A stretch of 64,000 nucleotides of DNA from an uncultured Lachnospiraceae bacterium (GCA_947630805.1 CANRIV010000010.1:1-64000), one strand, 5' to 3'; shown: positions 36,221 through 45,059, counted from the first letter of the stretch. Made by a program: numbers and translations. Notes: generated from the sequence alone by a model not told the origin.

Positions 36221-36682
36221 TTAAACCAAAATCATTCCATTTGCATCTGACTTTTTACACAATGCAATAATGAATTCCACAAATGCAATAATTGCCGGAA
36301 CAAATGTCCAGGAAAACAGCAAATACAAAACGCCCGCTGCAGTTTTTCCTGCATAAAATTTATGTATACCAATAGCTCCCAGGAAAAACGCTAACAGACA
36401 GTAAATTACTTTATCTACTGCTTTTGTATTATTTGCCACATAGGCACTTCCTCCATTTACCCCTGCTTCATTGCTGACATTAATGTTAATTCCTCTATTT
36501 ATAGAATTTTCATCTTTCTTTTCTACTTTCGAAACGATTGTTTTTGTCTCGGTTTCAAAAACTTCAACTTCGTCACCAACGTGCGGAACAAAATTAAGGT
36601 CCATTGTGCGGACTTCTTTGATTCCACCATCATCCATTCCGATTGAAATAATGTCATTTTTTACATCTAAAATTTTTGCCAT
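36221..36682 (-). CDS. TM2-domain membrane protein
   Basis: 153 residues. The N-terminal 60 residues form a small beta-rich soluble domain (AKILDVKNDIISIGMDDGG; HVGDEVEVFETETKTIV). The C-terminal part is a TM2 domain with two helices and the conserved turn (FFLGAIGIHKFYAGKTAAGV). TM2 proteins are widespread and mostly uncharacterised. ATG 36682 follows AGGAGG. It is upstream of the patatin unit, separated by the G9 inverted repeat, and divergent from a small XRE gene. Confidence 0.85.
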   Translation of the reverse strand: MAKILDVKNDIISIGMDDGGIKEVRTMDLNFVPHVGDEVEVFETETKTIVSKVEKKDENSINRGININVSNEAGVNGGSAYVANNTKAVDKVIYCLLAFFLGAIGIHKFYAGKTAAGVLYLLFSWTFVPAIIAFVEFIIALCKKSDANGMILV

Positions 36683-36873
36683 AGTTTTCCTCCTTTTTTG
36701 AAATATCAATGACTATTTTTTCATTTACAATTAATGTACCATCTTTCGACATATTTTGCAATATATTAGTTTGCATTTTTAAAATAATACTTTGTTTTTG
36801 TCGTGCTGTATCTGATTTAGAATTTATTTATAGCATAAATGAAAAGATTTATGAATTCGTTAAGGAGGCTTTT

Positions 36874-37113
36874 ATGAGCAAAAATATAAATCATAAAGAC
36901 TACTACATCCGACTTGGTTTAAATATTGCATATTATCGAAAATTAAGGGGATTGACACAAATGGAACTTGCTGAAGCCGTTGATATCAGCCGTACCCATA
37001 TGAGCAATATCGAAGCTCCAAATATGCCCACGGCGATTTCTATGGAACTGGTTTTTGATATTTCAGATATTCTGGAAGTCCCTGTCAGTTCATTGTTTGA
37101 TTTCAATCGTTAA
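36874..37113 (+). CDS. Small XRE-family regulator
   Basis: 79 residues with a full helix-turn-helix (RLGLNIAYYRKLRGLTQMEL; VDISRTHMSNIEAPN). ATG 36874 was chosen because AAGGAGG lies 7 bases upstream; the frame stays open for 55 more codons upstream but without RBS and with hydrophobic low-complexity sequence. Divergent from the TM2 gene, so it could control the TM2/patatin unit. Ends in a bidirectional terminator. Confidence 0.85.
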   Translation: MSKNINHKDYYIRLGLNIAYYRKLRGLTQMELAEAVDISRTHMSNIEAPNMPTAISMELVFDISDILEVPVSSLFDFNR

Positions 37114-37116
37114 ATA

Positions 37117-37161
37117 AAAAAGATGTTCCAAAGCATCCTGTTTGCTTTAGAACATCTTTTT
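37117..37161. terminator. Bidirectional terminator
   Basis: 12-bp outer stem 37117-37128/37150-37161 plus an inner AAAGC/GCTTT pairing, with A/T runs on both sides. It separates the XRE gene and convergent znuB. Confidence 0.8.
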
Positions 37162-37199
37162 ATCATTGACTTTAAAATTTATTTTCTGCTATCTTTTCC

Positions 37200-38033
37200 T
37201 CAATTTTTTCTAAAACTTCCTTTTATGATTACTGACGCAAAATAAAACAAAAGAAACATTACCAGATTGACCACGACGACACTGGCGCCGGCAGGAATAG
37301 AAAAAGCGTATGAGCAGACCAATCCGGCAGTAAAATTTATCAAGGCCAAAATGGCAGAACAGATTGTGACGCTCAGAAAGCTCTTGAATATCCGCATAGA
37401 CGTTAATGCCGGAAAAATAATCAGACTGGAAATCAACATTGCTCCCATCATTTTAATTCCAATCACTACAGTTACCGCTGTAAAGACAGAAATAATTGTA
37501 TTGTATGCCCCCACTCTGACTCCTGTAGCTCTGGAAAAATTTTCATCAAAAGTTACGGCAAATATTCTATGATAAAATATGACAAACATTATCATGACAA
37601 CAACAGATAGAAACACACTTGCAGTAACATCTTCTTTTGACATTGCCAAAATGCTTCCAAACATATAACTATATACATCTGTACTAAGCCCTGTAGTAAG
37701 AGAAGTAACAATAACGCCTACCGCAAGTGCAGAAGATGATACCATGGCGATTGCCGCATCGTTTTGAACTCTTCCATTTTCTTCCAGACGCAGTAAAAGA
37801 AAGGCGGCCACAATCACAACCGGTATAGCAAACTGAATCGGAGCAAATCCACATGCAATAGCAATGGACAAGGCTCCAAATGACACATGAGATAATCCAT
37901 CTCCTATCATGGAATATCTTTTCAATACCAGACTGACTCCCAGAAGGGCAGCACACAGAGACACCAGGCTTCCGCCAATCAGGGCTCTTACAATTACTTC
38001 ATATCTTAGCATTTCACTAATCATGCAGGCCAC
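37200..38033 (-). CDS. znuB: Zinc ABC transporter permease
   Basis: 277 residues with about eight or nine membrane helices, ABC-3 family (YSMIGDGLSHVSFGALSIAI near 40; TGVRVGAYNTIISVFTAVTV near 170). It overlaps the end of the ATPase gene by 17 bases, so translation is coupled. Final gene of the zur-znuA-znuC-znuB operon. Manganese is an alternative substrate, but the binding protein's His/acidic loop and the Fur-family regulator favour zinc. Confidence 0.9.
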   Translation of the reverse strand: MACMISEMLRYEVIVRALIGGSLVSLCAALLGVSLVLKRYSMIGDGLSHVSFGALSIAIACGFAPIQFAIPVVIVAAFLLLRLEENGRVQNDAAIAMVSSSALAVGVIVTSLTTGLSTDVYSYMFGSILAMSKEDVTASVFLSVVVMIMFVIFYHRIFAVTFDENFSRATGVRVGAYNTIISVFTAVTVVIGIKMMGAMLISSLIIFPALTSMRIFKSFLSVTICSAILALINFTAGLVCSYAFSIPAGASVVVVNLVMFLLFYFASVIIKGSFRKN

Positions 38034-38724
38034 CTCCCAGAAACATTTCAGATATATTTGATTTTTTATATTCTTCTACTGTTCCAAAAAAGTCATTATC
38101 CGGACCCAAATGTAAAATATGAGAAGCATATTTTAAAGCATTTTTTATATCATGCGTTACCATGATAATCGTCATTCCTTCTTCATTTAATTTTTTTATT
38201 TGTTCATAAAAATCTGTAGCTGCAAACGGATCCAGACCGGTTACCGGCTCATCCAGTATCAGTACGTTATCAGCGGCGCAAAGTGCCCTCGCAAGAAGCA
38301 CTCTCTGCTGCTGTCCCCCGGATAACTCTCTGTAACAGTTTTTCTTTAAATGAAAAATTCCAAGCTTATCCAGATTGCTTTTCGCCTCTTCTCTGTCTGC
38401 TTTTGTGTAGAAAGGACTTCTGTGCTCTCTGTTTAACATTCCGGATAATACCACTTCCCATACACTTGCCGGAAAATCTTTCTGCATATCTGTCTGCTGC
38501 GGAAGGTATCCGACACCTTTCAGACTACTGCCTTTCTGAGGAAAGACAATCTTTCCCTCCAATGGTTTCAGCAATCCCAGCAGTGTTTTGACCAGCGTAC
38601 TTTTCCCGGTCCCATTTTCTCCCACAATACAGAGATATTCTCCGTCGTCTATTTTAAAATTCAAATTTCCTGCCACAATTCTGTTTTCATATCCCAATGT
38701 GACATTACTACATTCAAAAACCAT
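38017..38724 (-). CDS. znuC: Zinc ABC transporter ATPase
   Basis: 235 residues. Walker A GENGTGKST near 36, Q-loop in VGYLPQQTDMQKDFP, signature LSGGQQQRV near 138, Walker B LILDEPVTGLDP, H-loop MVTHD. The sequence after the Q-loop (DFPASVWEVVLSG) fits metal-type ATPases. 17-base gap from znuA. Confidence 0.92.
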   Translation of the reverse strand: MVFECSNVTLGYENRIVAGNLNFKIDDGEYLCIVGENGTGKSTLVKTLLGLLKPLEGKIVFPQKGSSLKGVGYLPQQTDMQKDFPASVWEVVLSGMLNREHRSPFYTKADREEAKSNLDKLGIFHLKKNCYRELSGGQQQRVLLARALCAADNVLILDEPVTGLDPFAATDFYEQIKKLNEEGMTIIMVTHDIKNALKYASHILHLGPDNDFFGTVEEYKKSNISEMFLGGGLHD

Positions 38725-38741
38725 TCTTTTTTCTCCAAATT

Positions 38742-39707
38742 CTATTTCAGAGCTGCCCGCAGCGCAGAGACATTTTTTTTCATCAATTCCACATAAGTAA
38801 TCCCGCTTTCAAATTGCTCCTGCGTAATATTGTGACAAGAATAAAACGGATATTTCTTCACTCCTGTATCCTCACATATCGCATCTGCCATCATCTGACT
38901 GCTCAATTCTAAATAAAAAATTCCTCTGACTCTGTTTTCTTTTACTTTGTCTATCAGGAACGTTACCGTTTTTGCGTCAGGCTCTGTATCTTCACTACAG
39001 CCGGGAAAAGCTGCATAATATTTTAATCCATATTCTCTGGCAAAATAACGCAAAGGGAATTTATCCGCAAAAATCATTTCCCTGTTTTCTGAGTGCTCTG
39101 CAACCTCCCGAAAATCTCTGTCAATCTCTTCAATATCTTTCATATACTTTTCTGCATTTTTTTGGAAATCATCTGAGTGCTTCGGCAGTTTAGCACATAA
39201 TACATCGCAGATTTTTTTTACCAGTATCTGCGAATTTACAGGAGAAGTCCATAAATGCTCATCTATTTCTTCCTCCTCTTCCTCTTTATGTTCTCTGGCA
39301 AACCTGTTTTCTCCTTCGCCGCTGTCTATCAGTCGTTTTTTTTCGATTTGGTCCATCATTTTAATCGTTGTTCCATCTTCTTTTTCCAAAGAATCTAAAA
39401 CTTCATCCACCCATATTTCCATGGATCCTCCATTATATATCAACAGGTCGCTTTCATCTATGGCGATAATATCTCTGGGAGTCGGCTCAAAGGAATGATT
39501 ATCCTGTCCCGGAGAAACCAGAAGTTTTACGTCAATCTCTTCTGTATCTCCCACAACTGCCCGGACAAAGTCATAATAAGGAAACATCGTGGTCATTATT
39601 GTATAGTTTTTTTTGTCCGTCTGTATATCTGCGCTCTTTCTGCAGCCTGTCAGCAGTATACTGAATGCCAGCACACATATCACAGAAATTTTTCTAATTT
39701 GTTTCAT
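38742..39707 (-). CDS. znuA: Zinc-binding lipoprotein
   Basis: 321 residues, cluster A-I metal-binding protein. Lipobox LLTGC gives Cys22. The first metal His is in DNHSFEPTPRD near 72. A flexible acidic loop (REHKEEEEEEIDEHLWTSP) ends in the second His; FADKFPLRYFAREYG carries the usual third-site neighbourhood, although the expected His is not obvious there. Acid-rich rather than His-rich loops occur in AdcA/ZnuA relatives. 12 bases after the regulator gene. Confidence 0.9.
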   Translation of the reverse strand: MKQIRKISVICVLAFSILLTGCRKSADIQTDKKNYTIMTTMFPYYDFVRAVVGDTEEIDVKLLVSPGQDNHSFEPTPRDIIAIDESDLLIYNGGSMEIWVDEVLDSLEKEDGTTIKMMDQIEKKRLIDSGEGENRFAREHKEEEEEEIDEHLWTSPVNSQILVKKICDVLCAKLPKHSDDFQKNAEKYMKDIEEIDRDFREVAEHSENREMIFADKFPLRYFAREYGLKYYAAFPGCSEDTEPDAKTVTFLIDKVKENRVRGIFYLELSSQMMADAICEDTGVKKYPFYSCHNITQEQFESGITYVELMKKNVSALRAALK

Positions 39708-39719
39708 TTTTTCTCCAAT

Positions 39720-40166
39720 TTATTTACAAACCTGTTTCTCCCCGGACTGCTTTGAGGAGCCGGTCAAACGTCCACATTCATTACACATTCCATAAAAAAC
39801 AGTTTTTTTCGGATTAATGCTGAAATGATGGTCTTCATCCACATGATGGTACAGTTCCGATAAATGATGACATTCCATCTTCATTACTTTTCCACATTTT
39901 TCACATTCGATAAAAAAACAGTCCTCGCTGCTATCATTTCCAACATACTGAAAACATGCGCCAAACTGTTTTTCCACATTAATTTTTGCTACAATACCAT
40001 CCTGTTCCATTTTTTCCAAATGCCGGTAAATTGTAGTCAGACCTACCGGACAATTTATTTCTTTTAAATAATTTTCAATTTCGCTGACAGTCACAACCCG
40101 CTCTCTATGTTGTTTCAAACATTCTCTTATTGCCGACTGCTGCTTTGTCTTATACTTTCCTGCCAC
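39720..40166 (-). CDS. zur: Fur-family metalloregulator (Zur-like)
   Basis: 148 residues. Winged helix in the first 80 residues (GLTTIYRHLEKMEQDGIVAK), then the dimerisation/metal domain with two structural-zinc CxxC pairs (CEKCGKVMKMECHH; YGMCNECGRL) and several His. GTG start, supported by AGGAG about 8 bases upstream. First gene of the operon whose other members import zinc, which is the reason for calling it Zur rather than Fur or PerR. A dyad between its promoter and start may be its operator. Confidence 0.88.
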   Translation of the reverse strand: MAGKYKTKQQSAIRECLKQHRERVVTVSEIENYLKEINCPVGLTTIYRHLEKMEQDGIVAKINVEKQFGACFQYVGNDSSEDCFFIECEKCGKVMKMECHHLSELYHHVDEDHHFSINPKKTVFYGMCNECGRLTGSSKQSGEKQVCK

Positions 40167-40189
40167 AATAAAATCTCCTTTGACATTAC

Positions 40190-40203
40190 AAAATAGTTAT
40201 TTT
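40190..40203. promoter_or_regulatory. Putative Zur/Fur-type operator
   Basis: Perfect dyad AAAATA-GT-TATTTT, within a longer imperfect palindrome. It lies about 15-28 bases downstream of the predicted transcription start and 24 bases before the zur GTG, suitable for repression. Confidence 0.5.
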
Positions 40204-40224
40204 ATCAATTTGAAAAGCTTTTTC

Positions 40225-40253
40225 ATTTTACTACTGCGGTGATATTCTGTCAA
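40225..40253 (-). promoter_or_regulatory. Promoter of the zur-znuACB operon
   Basis: Minus strand TTGACA (40248-40253), 17-base spacer, TAAAAT (40225-40230). Predicted start near 40218. Confidence 0.75.
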
Positions 40254-40272
40254 CTATTCTGCCATGTATAAA

Positions 40273-40980
40273 TTAATATTTGATTGCTTCCAGGCCGCCA
40301 TCCTGCATTAATTTCTCATTTTTTAGCAGCACATCTGTATCTCCTGATACAAACATTTTTCCTTCTTTCATAATAACTGCTCTTTTACACACTTCTTGTG
40401 CAAACATTAAATCATGTGTGGCAATCAGCATTGTATGAGGAAGACGATTTAAGACCTGAATCAGATTTCTTCTTGCTCTCGGGTCCAAAAAAGCAGTTGG
40501 CTCATCCAACAGCATAACGGAAGGTTTCATTGCAAGAACAGTAGCGAGCGCTGCCATCCGCTTTTCTCCTCCGGAAAGTTTCATTGCAGTCTTATTTTTT
40601 AAATGTTCAATTCCAAGCAGTTTCAGCCTGTCCTCCACACGGTATTGGACTGATTTTTCATCCAAACCCAGATTTCTTGGACCAAATGCAATATCATCAT
40701 AAATCGTTGCCATAAACAGCTGGTCATCGGGATTTTGAAAAAGCATACCCACATTTTTCCGAATTGTTTCTACCGTCTTTTTTTCCAGAAGAACTCCATT
40801 GACAGAAATTGTTCCACTGCTGGGAAGAATTCCCTCAACTGCCAGCATCAGACTTGATTTTCCGGCGCCGTTGGCTCCCACCAATGCCAGGCGTTCTCCT
40901 TCTTTCATTTCCAACGAAAATCTATCTACTGCGACTTTTCCATCCGGATAAGTTACCGACACATTCTGTATTTTCAACAT
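40273..40980 (-). CDS. nikO: Nickel ECF transporter ATPase
   Basis: 235 residues from ATG 40980 (alternatives ATG 40992 or TTG 41013). Walker A GANGAGKSS near 38, Q-loop VGMLFQNPDDQLFMATIYDD, signature LSGGEKRM near 133, Walker B VMLLDEPTAFLDP, H-loop ATHD. The QNPDDQLF sequence is typical of CbiO/EcfA ATPases. Last gene of larB-larC-nikMN-nikQ-nikO. One ATPase gene implies a homodimer, as in group I ECF systems. Nickel is inferred from larBC. Confidence 0.88.
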   Translation of the reverse strand: MLKIQNVSVTYPDGKVAVDRFSLEMKEGERLALVGANGAGKSSLMLAVEGILPSSGTISVNGVLLEKKTVETIRKNVGMLFQNPDDQLFMATIYDDIAFGPRNLGLDEKSVQYRVEDRLKLLGIEHLKNKTAMKLSGGEKRMAALATVLAMKPSVMLLDEPTAFLDPRARRNLIQVLNRLPHTMLIATHDLMFAQEVCKRAVIMKEGKMFVSGDTDVLLKNEKLMQDGGLEAIKY

Positions 40981-41003
40981 ACCTGCCACCATGCCTTTCC
41001 CTG

Positions 41004-41771
41004 TTATAAACAAACAAATAAAATACCACTAAAGCATCCTGCCGCTGTAAATAACATATCCTTTATGTTCCATGCCCTCCTGCTGTATCTTCTGCGTTTT
41101 TTTCCATAACCTCTGCATTTCATTGCCTGATATATTCTTTCTGAACGTTCAAGACTCCGCAAAAAAAGACTTCCTATAAAAGGTCCGATATGTTTTAACT
41201 GCGGCCATTGAAACCGGGGATTTCTCAACCGATATGCTACAAGCATTGTCGCAGCCTCCTCTGCCAGCACACAAATATATCGGTATATCATTTCTAACAG
41301 GCTGATAATAAAATACGGCACATGAATTTTTGCCAACTGCTGCGTTATTTCCGTAAAATGCGTTGTCGCCATTAATATCAAAACTGCTGACACACAGAGA
41401 CATGCTTTGACCATCAATGTTAAAAAAGAAATTATTCCTGTCGTAATGATAACGTCTCCTATCACGACATATGTACTTCTGTCAAAAATAATATTACTGA
41501 TTCCCGCAAACAAAGTAAAAGGAAGCGCCACAAAAGTTCTTTTGATAATTGCAGAAAAAGGAATCTCCGAGAGCGATATCATAATTATCGGATAAAATAA
41601 AAAAGGTGCCATTGCAAACAGTTCATATTTTCCCTGTGTTGTAACGCACACAATATACACCAGTGTAACTATCATTTTAGAGCAGGGATGAAGACGATGG
41701 ATCAGCGTATTTTTTCCACTCAACTGTTCTAATGAATACACTTCATTCATTCTGCTTCTCATAGTTGCCAT
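41004..41771 (-). CDS. nikQ: Nickel ECF transporter T-component
   Basis: 255 residues with five to six membrane helices, CbiQ/EcfT family. The two Ala-Arg coupling motifs that contact the ATPases are seen as AYRLRN and SLFLRSLERSERIYQAMKCR. ATG 41771 was preferred to one 18 bases upstream because GGGGAG (41778-41783) sits 7 bases before it. Positioned between nikMN and nikO. Confidence 0.88.
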   Translation of the reverse strand: MATMRSRMNEVYSLEQLSGKNTLIHRLHPCSKMIVTLVYIVCVTTQGKYELFAMAPFLFYPIIMISLSEIPFSAIIKRTFVALPFTLFAGISNIIFDRSTYVVIGDVIITTGIISFLTLMVKACLCVSAVLILMATTHFTEITQQLAKIHVPYFIISLLEMIYRYICVLAEEAATMLVAYRLRNPRFQWPQLKHIGPFIGSLFLRSLERSERIYQAMKCRGYGKKRRRYSRRAWNIKDMLFTAAGCFSGILFVCL

Positions 41772-41809
41772 AATCTTCTCCCCTGCCATATCATTATTCA
41801 GATAATATT

Positions 41810-42808
41810 TTATTTTTTTCGTCTTTTTTTGATTCCGGTTATAATAAGTCCGGACAGAAAAGCCAGCGCACTCGTAATTAGCGCTCCAACGATTCCGGAT
41901 ATTCCAGTTCCTGTACCATTTCCTTCTTTAAAATCATAATCCGGCAGAAATGATAATTTTTCCTGAATCGCTGCCACAGCGCGATACAAGGTATCTTCTG
42001 CTTCTATTTCTGAAGTTCCTGCCACTTTTTTCACAGACCATTCCAATCCATCGGGATGAGACGAGGCATAGAAAGACAGGATTCCTCCGGTCATCAATGC
42101 AATAAACGCAAACACGATGGCAATTTTTCGAACAGGCACATCCGTCTGAAGTTTCTCTCTTTTCACAGAGCTGCTTAAAATTTCCGGTCGCATATGCCAC
42201 ACGAAAATTAATACCGATGCAGTGACCAAGCCTTCGCCGATACCAATCGCCAGATGAATCGGCTGCATAATCAGGACGAAAGAATGAAATGGTAGTTTTG
42301 TAATGCCCGATGCCAATGTCTCAAGGACCACACTAAAAGCTCCCAGTTGCAGAGCAATTATAGTAGATAGAAATGTGGCACCAACAATTTTTCCTTTTGT
42401 TATCTTTTTTTGAAGAAAAGGTCTGAAAAATATCGGATAGATTAGCAGGCATGGAATAACTCCCATATTAAATATGTTAGCTCCCAAAGCCAAAAGTCCG
42501 CCATCCGCAAAAAACAGACACTGAATGGTTAATACTGCTGCCAGCGTAATGAGCGCAGGAAATTCTCCCAGAAGTGCCGCCAAAAGAATTCCTCCACTAA
42601 TATGACCGCTAGAGCCGGTACCGGGAATCGTAAAATTAATCATTTGAGCCGTAAATACAAAAGCTCCTGATACCGCCATAATCGGAAGCTTTTTTTCAGA
42701 CATATCTGTATCTGTAATTTTTTTTGTTGCGTAAGCGGATGCTCCTGCGCTGACTGCCCACATTACAGTTCCCACTTCAGGAGACAATAACGCATCTGCC
42801 ATGTGCAT
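41810..42808 (-). CDS. nikMN: Nickel ECF transporter substrate component, NikM-NikN fusion
   Basis: 332 residues. It begins MHMADALLSPEVG: the N-terminal Met-His-Met binds the metal in CbiM/NikM proteins. The NikM part (about 1-215, seven helices, with GTGSSGHISGGILLAA) is followed by a NikN-like C-terminal part (about 230-330) with the marker ASSHPDGLEWSVKKV. The MN fusion plus larBC upstream makes nickel more likely than cobalt. It lies 5 bases after the larC stop. Confidence 0.9.
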   Translation of the reverse strand: MHMADALLSPEVGTVMWAVSAGASAYATKKITDTDMSEKKLPIMAVSGAFVFTAQMINFTIPGTGSSGHISGGILLAALLGEFPALITLAAVLTIQCLFFADGGLLALGANIFNMGVIPCLLIYPIFFRPFLQKKITKGKIVGATFLSTIIALQLGAFSVVLETLASGITKLPFHSFVLIMQPIHLAIGIGEGLVTASVLIFVWHMRPEILSSSVKREKLQTDVPVRKIAIVFAFIALMTGGILSFYASSHPDGLEWSVKKVAGTSEIEAEDTLYRAVAAIQEKLSFLPDYDFKEGNGTGTGISGIVGALITSALAFLSGLIITGIKKRRKK

Positions 42809-42813
42809 ATTTT

Positions 42814-44109
42814 TTATCCTTCTTTTTCTATTTTCTTTCTCACATCTTCCAGAGATATCGATTCTTTTCTTGCAATTTCTGCCAAATCCTCATACTCTGC
42901 TTTTTCTTTTTTTACGCCATATCCCGATGCCGTTTTCACACGAACTTTTCCAAGTACCGTATCTCTCACAGAACAGTTTCTCTCCAGTCCGTATCTTTTG
43001 CAGGTATATTCCCTAATCCCAAGCGTCGTTGTGTGTTTTAATATCAGTTGTATAAATTTCTGCCTTTCTTCCATATCACACAGACAGGAAAGCAGAATAC
43101 CCGGTCTGTTCTTTTTCATATAAACTGCTGTTGTATAAACATCAAGTGCTCCCTCTTTCAGCAAAAGTTCTGTCGCAAAACCGATATCTTCCGGTGTCAT
43201 GTCATCCAGATTACAACATAGTTCCAGAACTTCGTCCATTTTTTGTATTTCATTTTTCTTCCATTCTGTCTCCCCCAGCATTACCCGGATACAATTTGCC
43301 ACGGAAAAGTCTTTCTTTCCCATTCCGTAACCGATTTTTTCCACACGCATTACCGGCATATCTGAAAATTCATCCACGAAATGTTTTAACAGTGCCGCAC
43401 CCGTCGGAGTACATAACTCTCCCCGTATACCTCCTCCGTAAATCGGAATATCTTTTAATATAAAAGCTGTCGCCGGTGCGGGTACCGGCAATATTCCATG
43501 AGCACATCTGACGCTCCCGCTACCGACATGAACAGGGGAAGCAACAATTTTATCCGGCGCAATGTCATGAATCAGCATACATACGCCAACTACATCTGCC
43601 ACGGCATCCATCGTTCCAACTTCGTGAAAATGAATTTCTGATACCGGTTTTCCATGAGCATTGCTCTCAGCCTGCGCTATCTTCTCATAGACACAAATGG
43701 CATCTTCTTTTATCTCTTTCGAAATATTTAAATTTTCAATCAAATCTGTTACCCTGCTCAGATTTGTATGAAAATGTTCCTTTGCCGGTCCGGTATGTGT
43801 TTTGTGATGATGGATGTGTCCGCTATCAGAACTAAAATCAGAACAATGTTCCTCTTCCTTCATATTCTCACCGAAAGAACTGTGTTCTCCGTGATGGCTG
43901 TCTTCTTCTGTTCCATCTATCATAACGCTCATCTGTGTTCCTGTAATTCCACATTTGGAAGTCTGATTCATCTGAAGCTTTACTTTCGGGATACCAAGAT
44001 GATTAAACTTGTCTACAAAACCTTTGGCATCCGGATGGATTTCCAAAAGCCCTGCCATGAGCATATCACCTGCCGCTCCCATATTACACTCTAAATATAA
44101 TGTTCTCAT
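42814..44109 (-). CDS. larC: Nickel-pincer cofactor nickel-insertion protein LarC
   Basis: A CTP-dependent cyclometallase that inserts nickel into the pincer nucleotide. 431 residues in one uninterrupted frame; in some lactobacilli the gene is split and needs a programmed frameshift. The N-terminal signature is LYLECNMGAAGDMLMAGLLE. A strongly His-rich insert (SHHGEHSS, GHIHHHKTHTGPAKEHFH, about 70-115) probably stores or delivers nickel. Conserved core IHFHEVGTMDAVADVVG and ELCTPTGAALLKHF follow. ATG overlaps the larB stop by 4 bases (coupling). Confidence 0.94.
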   Translation of the reverse strand: MRTLYLECNMGAAGDMLMAGLLEIHPDAKGFVDKFNHLGIPKVKLQMNQTSKCGITGTQMSVMIDGTEEDSHHGEHSSFGENMKEEEHCSDFSSDSGHIHHHKTHTGPAKEHFHTNLSRVTDLIENLNISKEIKEDAICVYEKIAQAESNAHGKPVSEIHFHEVGTMDAVADVVGVCMLIHDIAPDKIVASPVHVGSGSVRCAHGILPVPAPATAFILKDIPIYGGGIRGELCTPTGAALLKHFVDEFSDMPVMRVEKIGYGMGKKDFSVANCIRVMLGETEWKKNEIQKMDEVLELCCNLDDMTPEDIGFATELLLKEGALDVYTTAVYMKKNRPGILLSCLCDMEERQKFIQLILKHTTTLGIREYTCKRYGLERNCSVRDTVLGKVRVKTASGYGVKKEKAEYEDLAEIARKESISLEDVRKKIEKEG

Positions 44110-44876
44110 TCCTTTTTATTCTCCTTTGGCCTGATATGGTTAATCATGCTTGCCATATATCCGGCTCCAAAACCGTTGTCAATGTTGACGACGCTGACAC
44201 CACTCGCGCATGAATTTAACATGGATAACAGTGCCGACAATCCCTCAAAGGAGGCTCCATATCCCACACTGGTAGGTACTGCAATAACAGGACAATCCGC
44301 CAGTCCACCAATTACGCTTGCAAGAGCCCCTTCCATTCCCGCAATGGCAATAATGACCTGAGCGCTCATCAATTCTTTGGTATGGGCAAGTAATCTGTGA
44401 AGACCTGCGACTCCCACATCATATAAGCGCACCACTTCATTTCCCAACGCCTGTGCAGTCCAGACAGCTTCCTCTGCAACTGCCATGTCACTGGTACCCC
44501 CGGTTGCCACAACAATTTTTCCATTTCCATCGGGAATCGGAATTTCTCCCACAATTCCTATCCGGCTAATCTCATCATATTGGATTTTTATATTCTTGCT
44601 TAACAACTGAAACGCTTCTGGGCTCATCCGCGTAATCAGAACGGTCTTCTGTCCTCTGTCAAGAAAGGCCTGCGTAATTTTTTGTATCTGCTCCGGCGTT
44701 TTTCCCGCGCCGTAAATCACTTCTGCCACACCCTGTCGGATTCCTCTGTGATGGTCCAGTTTTGCAAATTCCAAATCTTCAAAAGGCTCCTGTTTTAATT
44801 GTAAAACCGCCTCCTGCACACTTATCTTTCCTTCTGCTACATTTTTCAATAAATCCGTTAATTGATTCTGATTCAT
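44106..44876 (-). CDS. larB: Nickel-pincer cofactor biosynthesis protein LarB
   Basis: Carboxylates nicotinic acid adenine dinucleotide and cleaves it, the first step of pincer-cofactor synthesis. 256 residues: an N-terminal helical part, then a PurE-like domain (VATGGTSDMAVAEEA; YDVGVAGLHRLLAH; SVGYGASFEGLSALLSML; NIDNGFGAGYMA). ATG 44876 was chosen for its RBS GAGG; the frame extends upstream through A/T-rich promoter-like sequence. First gene of the lar-nik operon. LarE (sulfur transfer) and LarA (lactate racemase) are absent from the window. Confidence 0.94.
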   Translation of the reverse strand: MNQNQLTDLLKNVAEGKISVQEAVLQLKQEPFEDLEFAKLDHHRGIRQGVAEVIYGAGKTPEQIQKITQAFLDRGQKTVLITRMSPEAFQLLSKNIKIQYDEISRIGIVGEIPIPDGNGKIVVATGGTSDMAVAEEAVWTAQALGNEVVRLYDVGVAGLHRLLAHTKELMSAQVIIAIAGMEGALASVIGGLADCPVIAVPTSVGYGASFEGLSALLSMLNSCASGVSVVNIDNGFGAGYMASMINHIRPKENKKE

Positions 44877-44936
44877 GACAACCTCTATCCGGTAAAATAC
44901 AAAACACTTGTTTTTAATATCATTATAAAACTTTAC

Positions 44937-44960
44937 AATTATTGATATTATACAATAATT
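44937..44960. promoter_or_regulatory. Palindromic operator candidate over a -10 box, upstream of larB
   Basis: AATTATTG-N8-CAATAATT is a perfect 8+8 inverted repeat. On the minus strand its centre reads TATAATAT, a plausible -10 for the lar-nik operon. No convincing -35 is seen, which would suit a regulated promoter. It does not match the E. coli-type NikR site. Confidence 0.45.
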
Positions 44961-45003
44961 TTCTATATTTGATAATACCATACGCTTATAAATAAAATAA
45001 AAA

Positions 45004-45038
45004 AGACAGGTAAGGTCTGATAAACACTCTACCTGTCT
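45004..45038 (-). terminator. Terminator of proS
   Basis: 9-bp perfect stem (45004-45012/45030-45038) followed on the minus strand by a T tract; 22 bases after the proS stop. Confidence 0.8.
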
Positions 45039-45059
45039 CTTTTCTTTTTCATTTTGAAT

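Noticed and set aside
36709..36873. 55-codon N-terminal extension of the small XRE protein
   Set aside because: Hydrophobic, Cys-rich low-complexity sequence without RBS; AAGGAGG stands directly before ATG 36874.
38742..40166. Manganese or iron system instead of zinc
   Set aside because: Not excluded, but the acidic/His loop of the binding protein, Zur-like CxxC pairs and operon order favour zinc.
44877..44981. Longer LarB start
   Set aside because: The extension is translated A/T-rich promoter sequence containing the dyad; ATG 44876 has an RBS and matches the family start.
44877..45003. Classical NikR operator before larB
   Set aside because: No GTATGA-N16-TCATAC-like pair is present; only the AATTATTG dyad.
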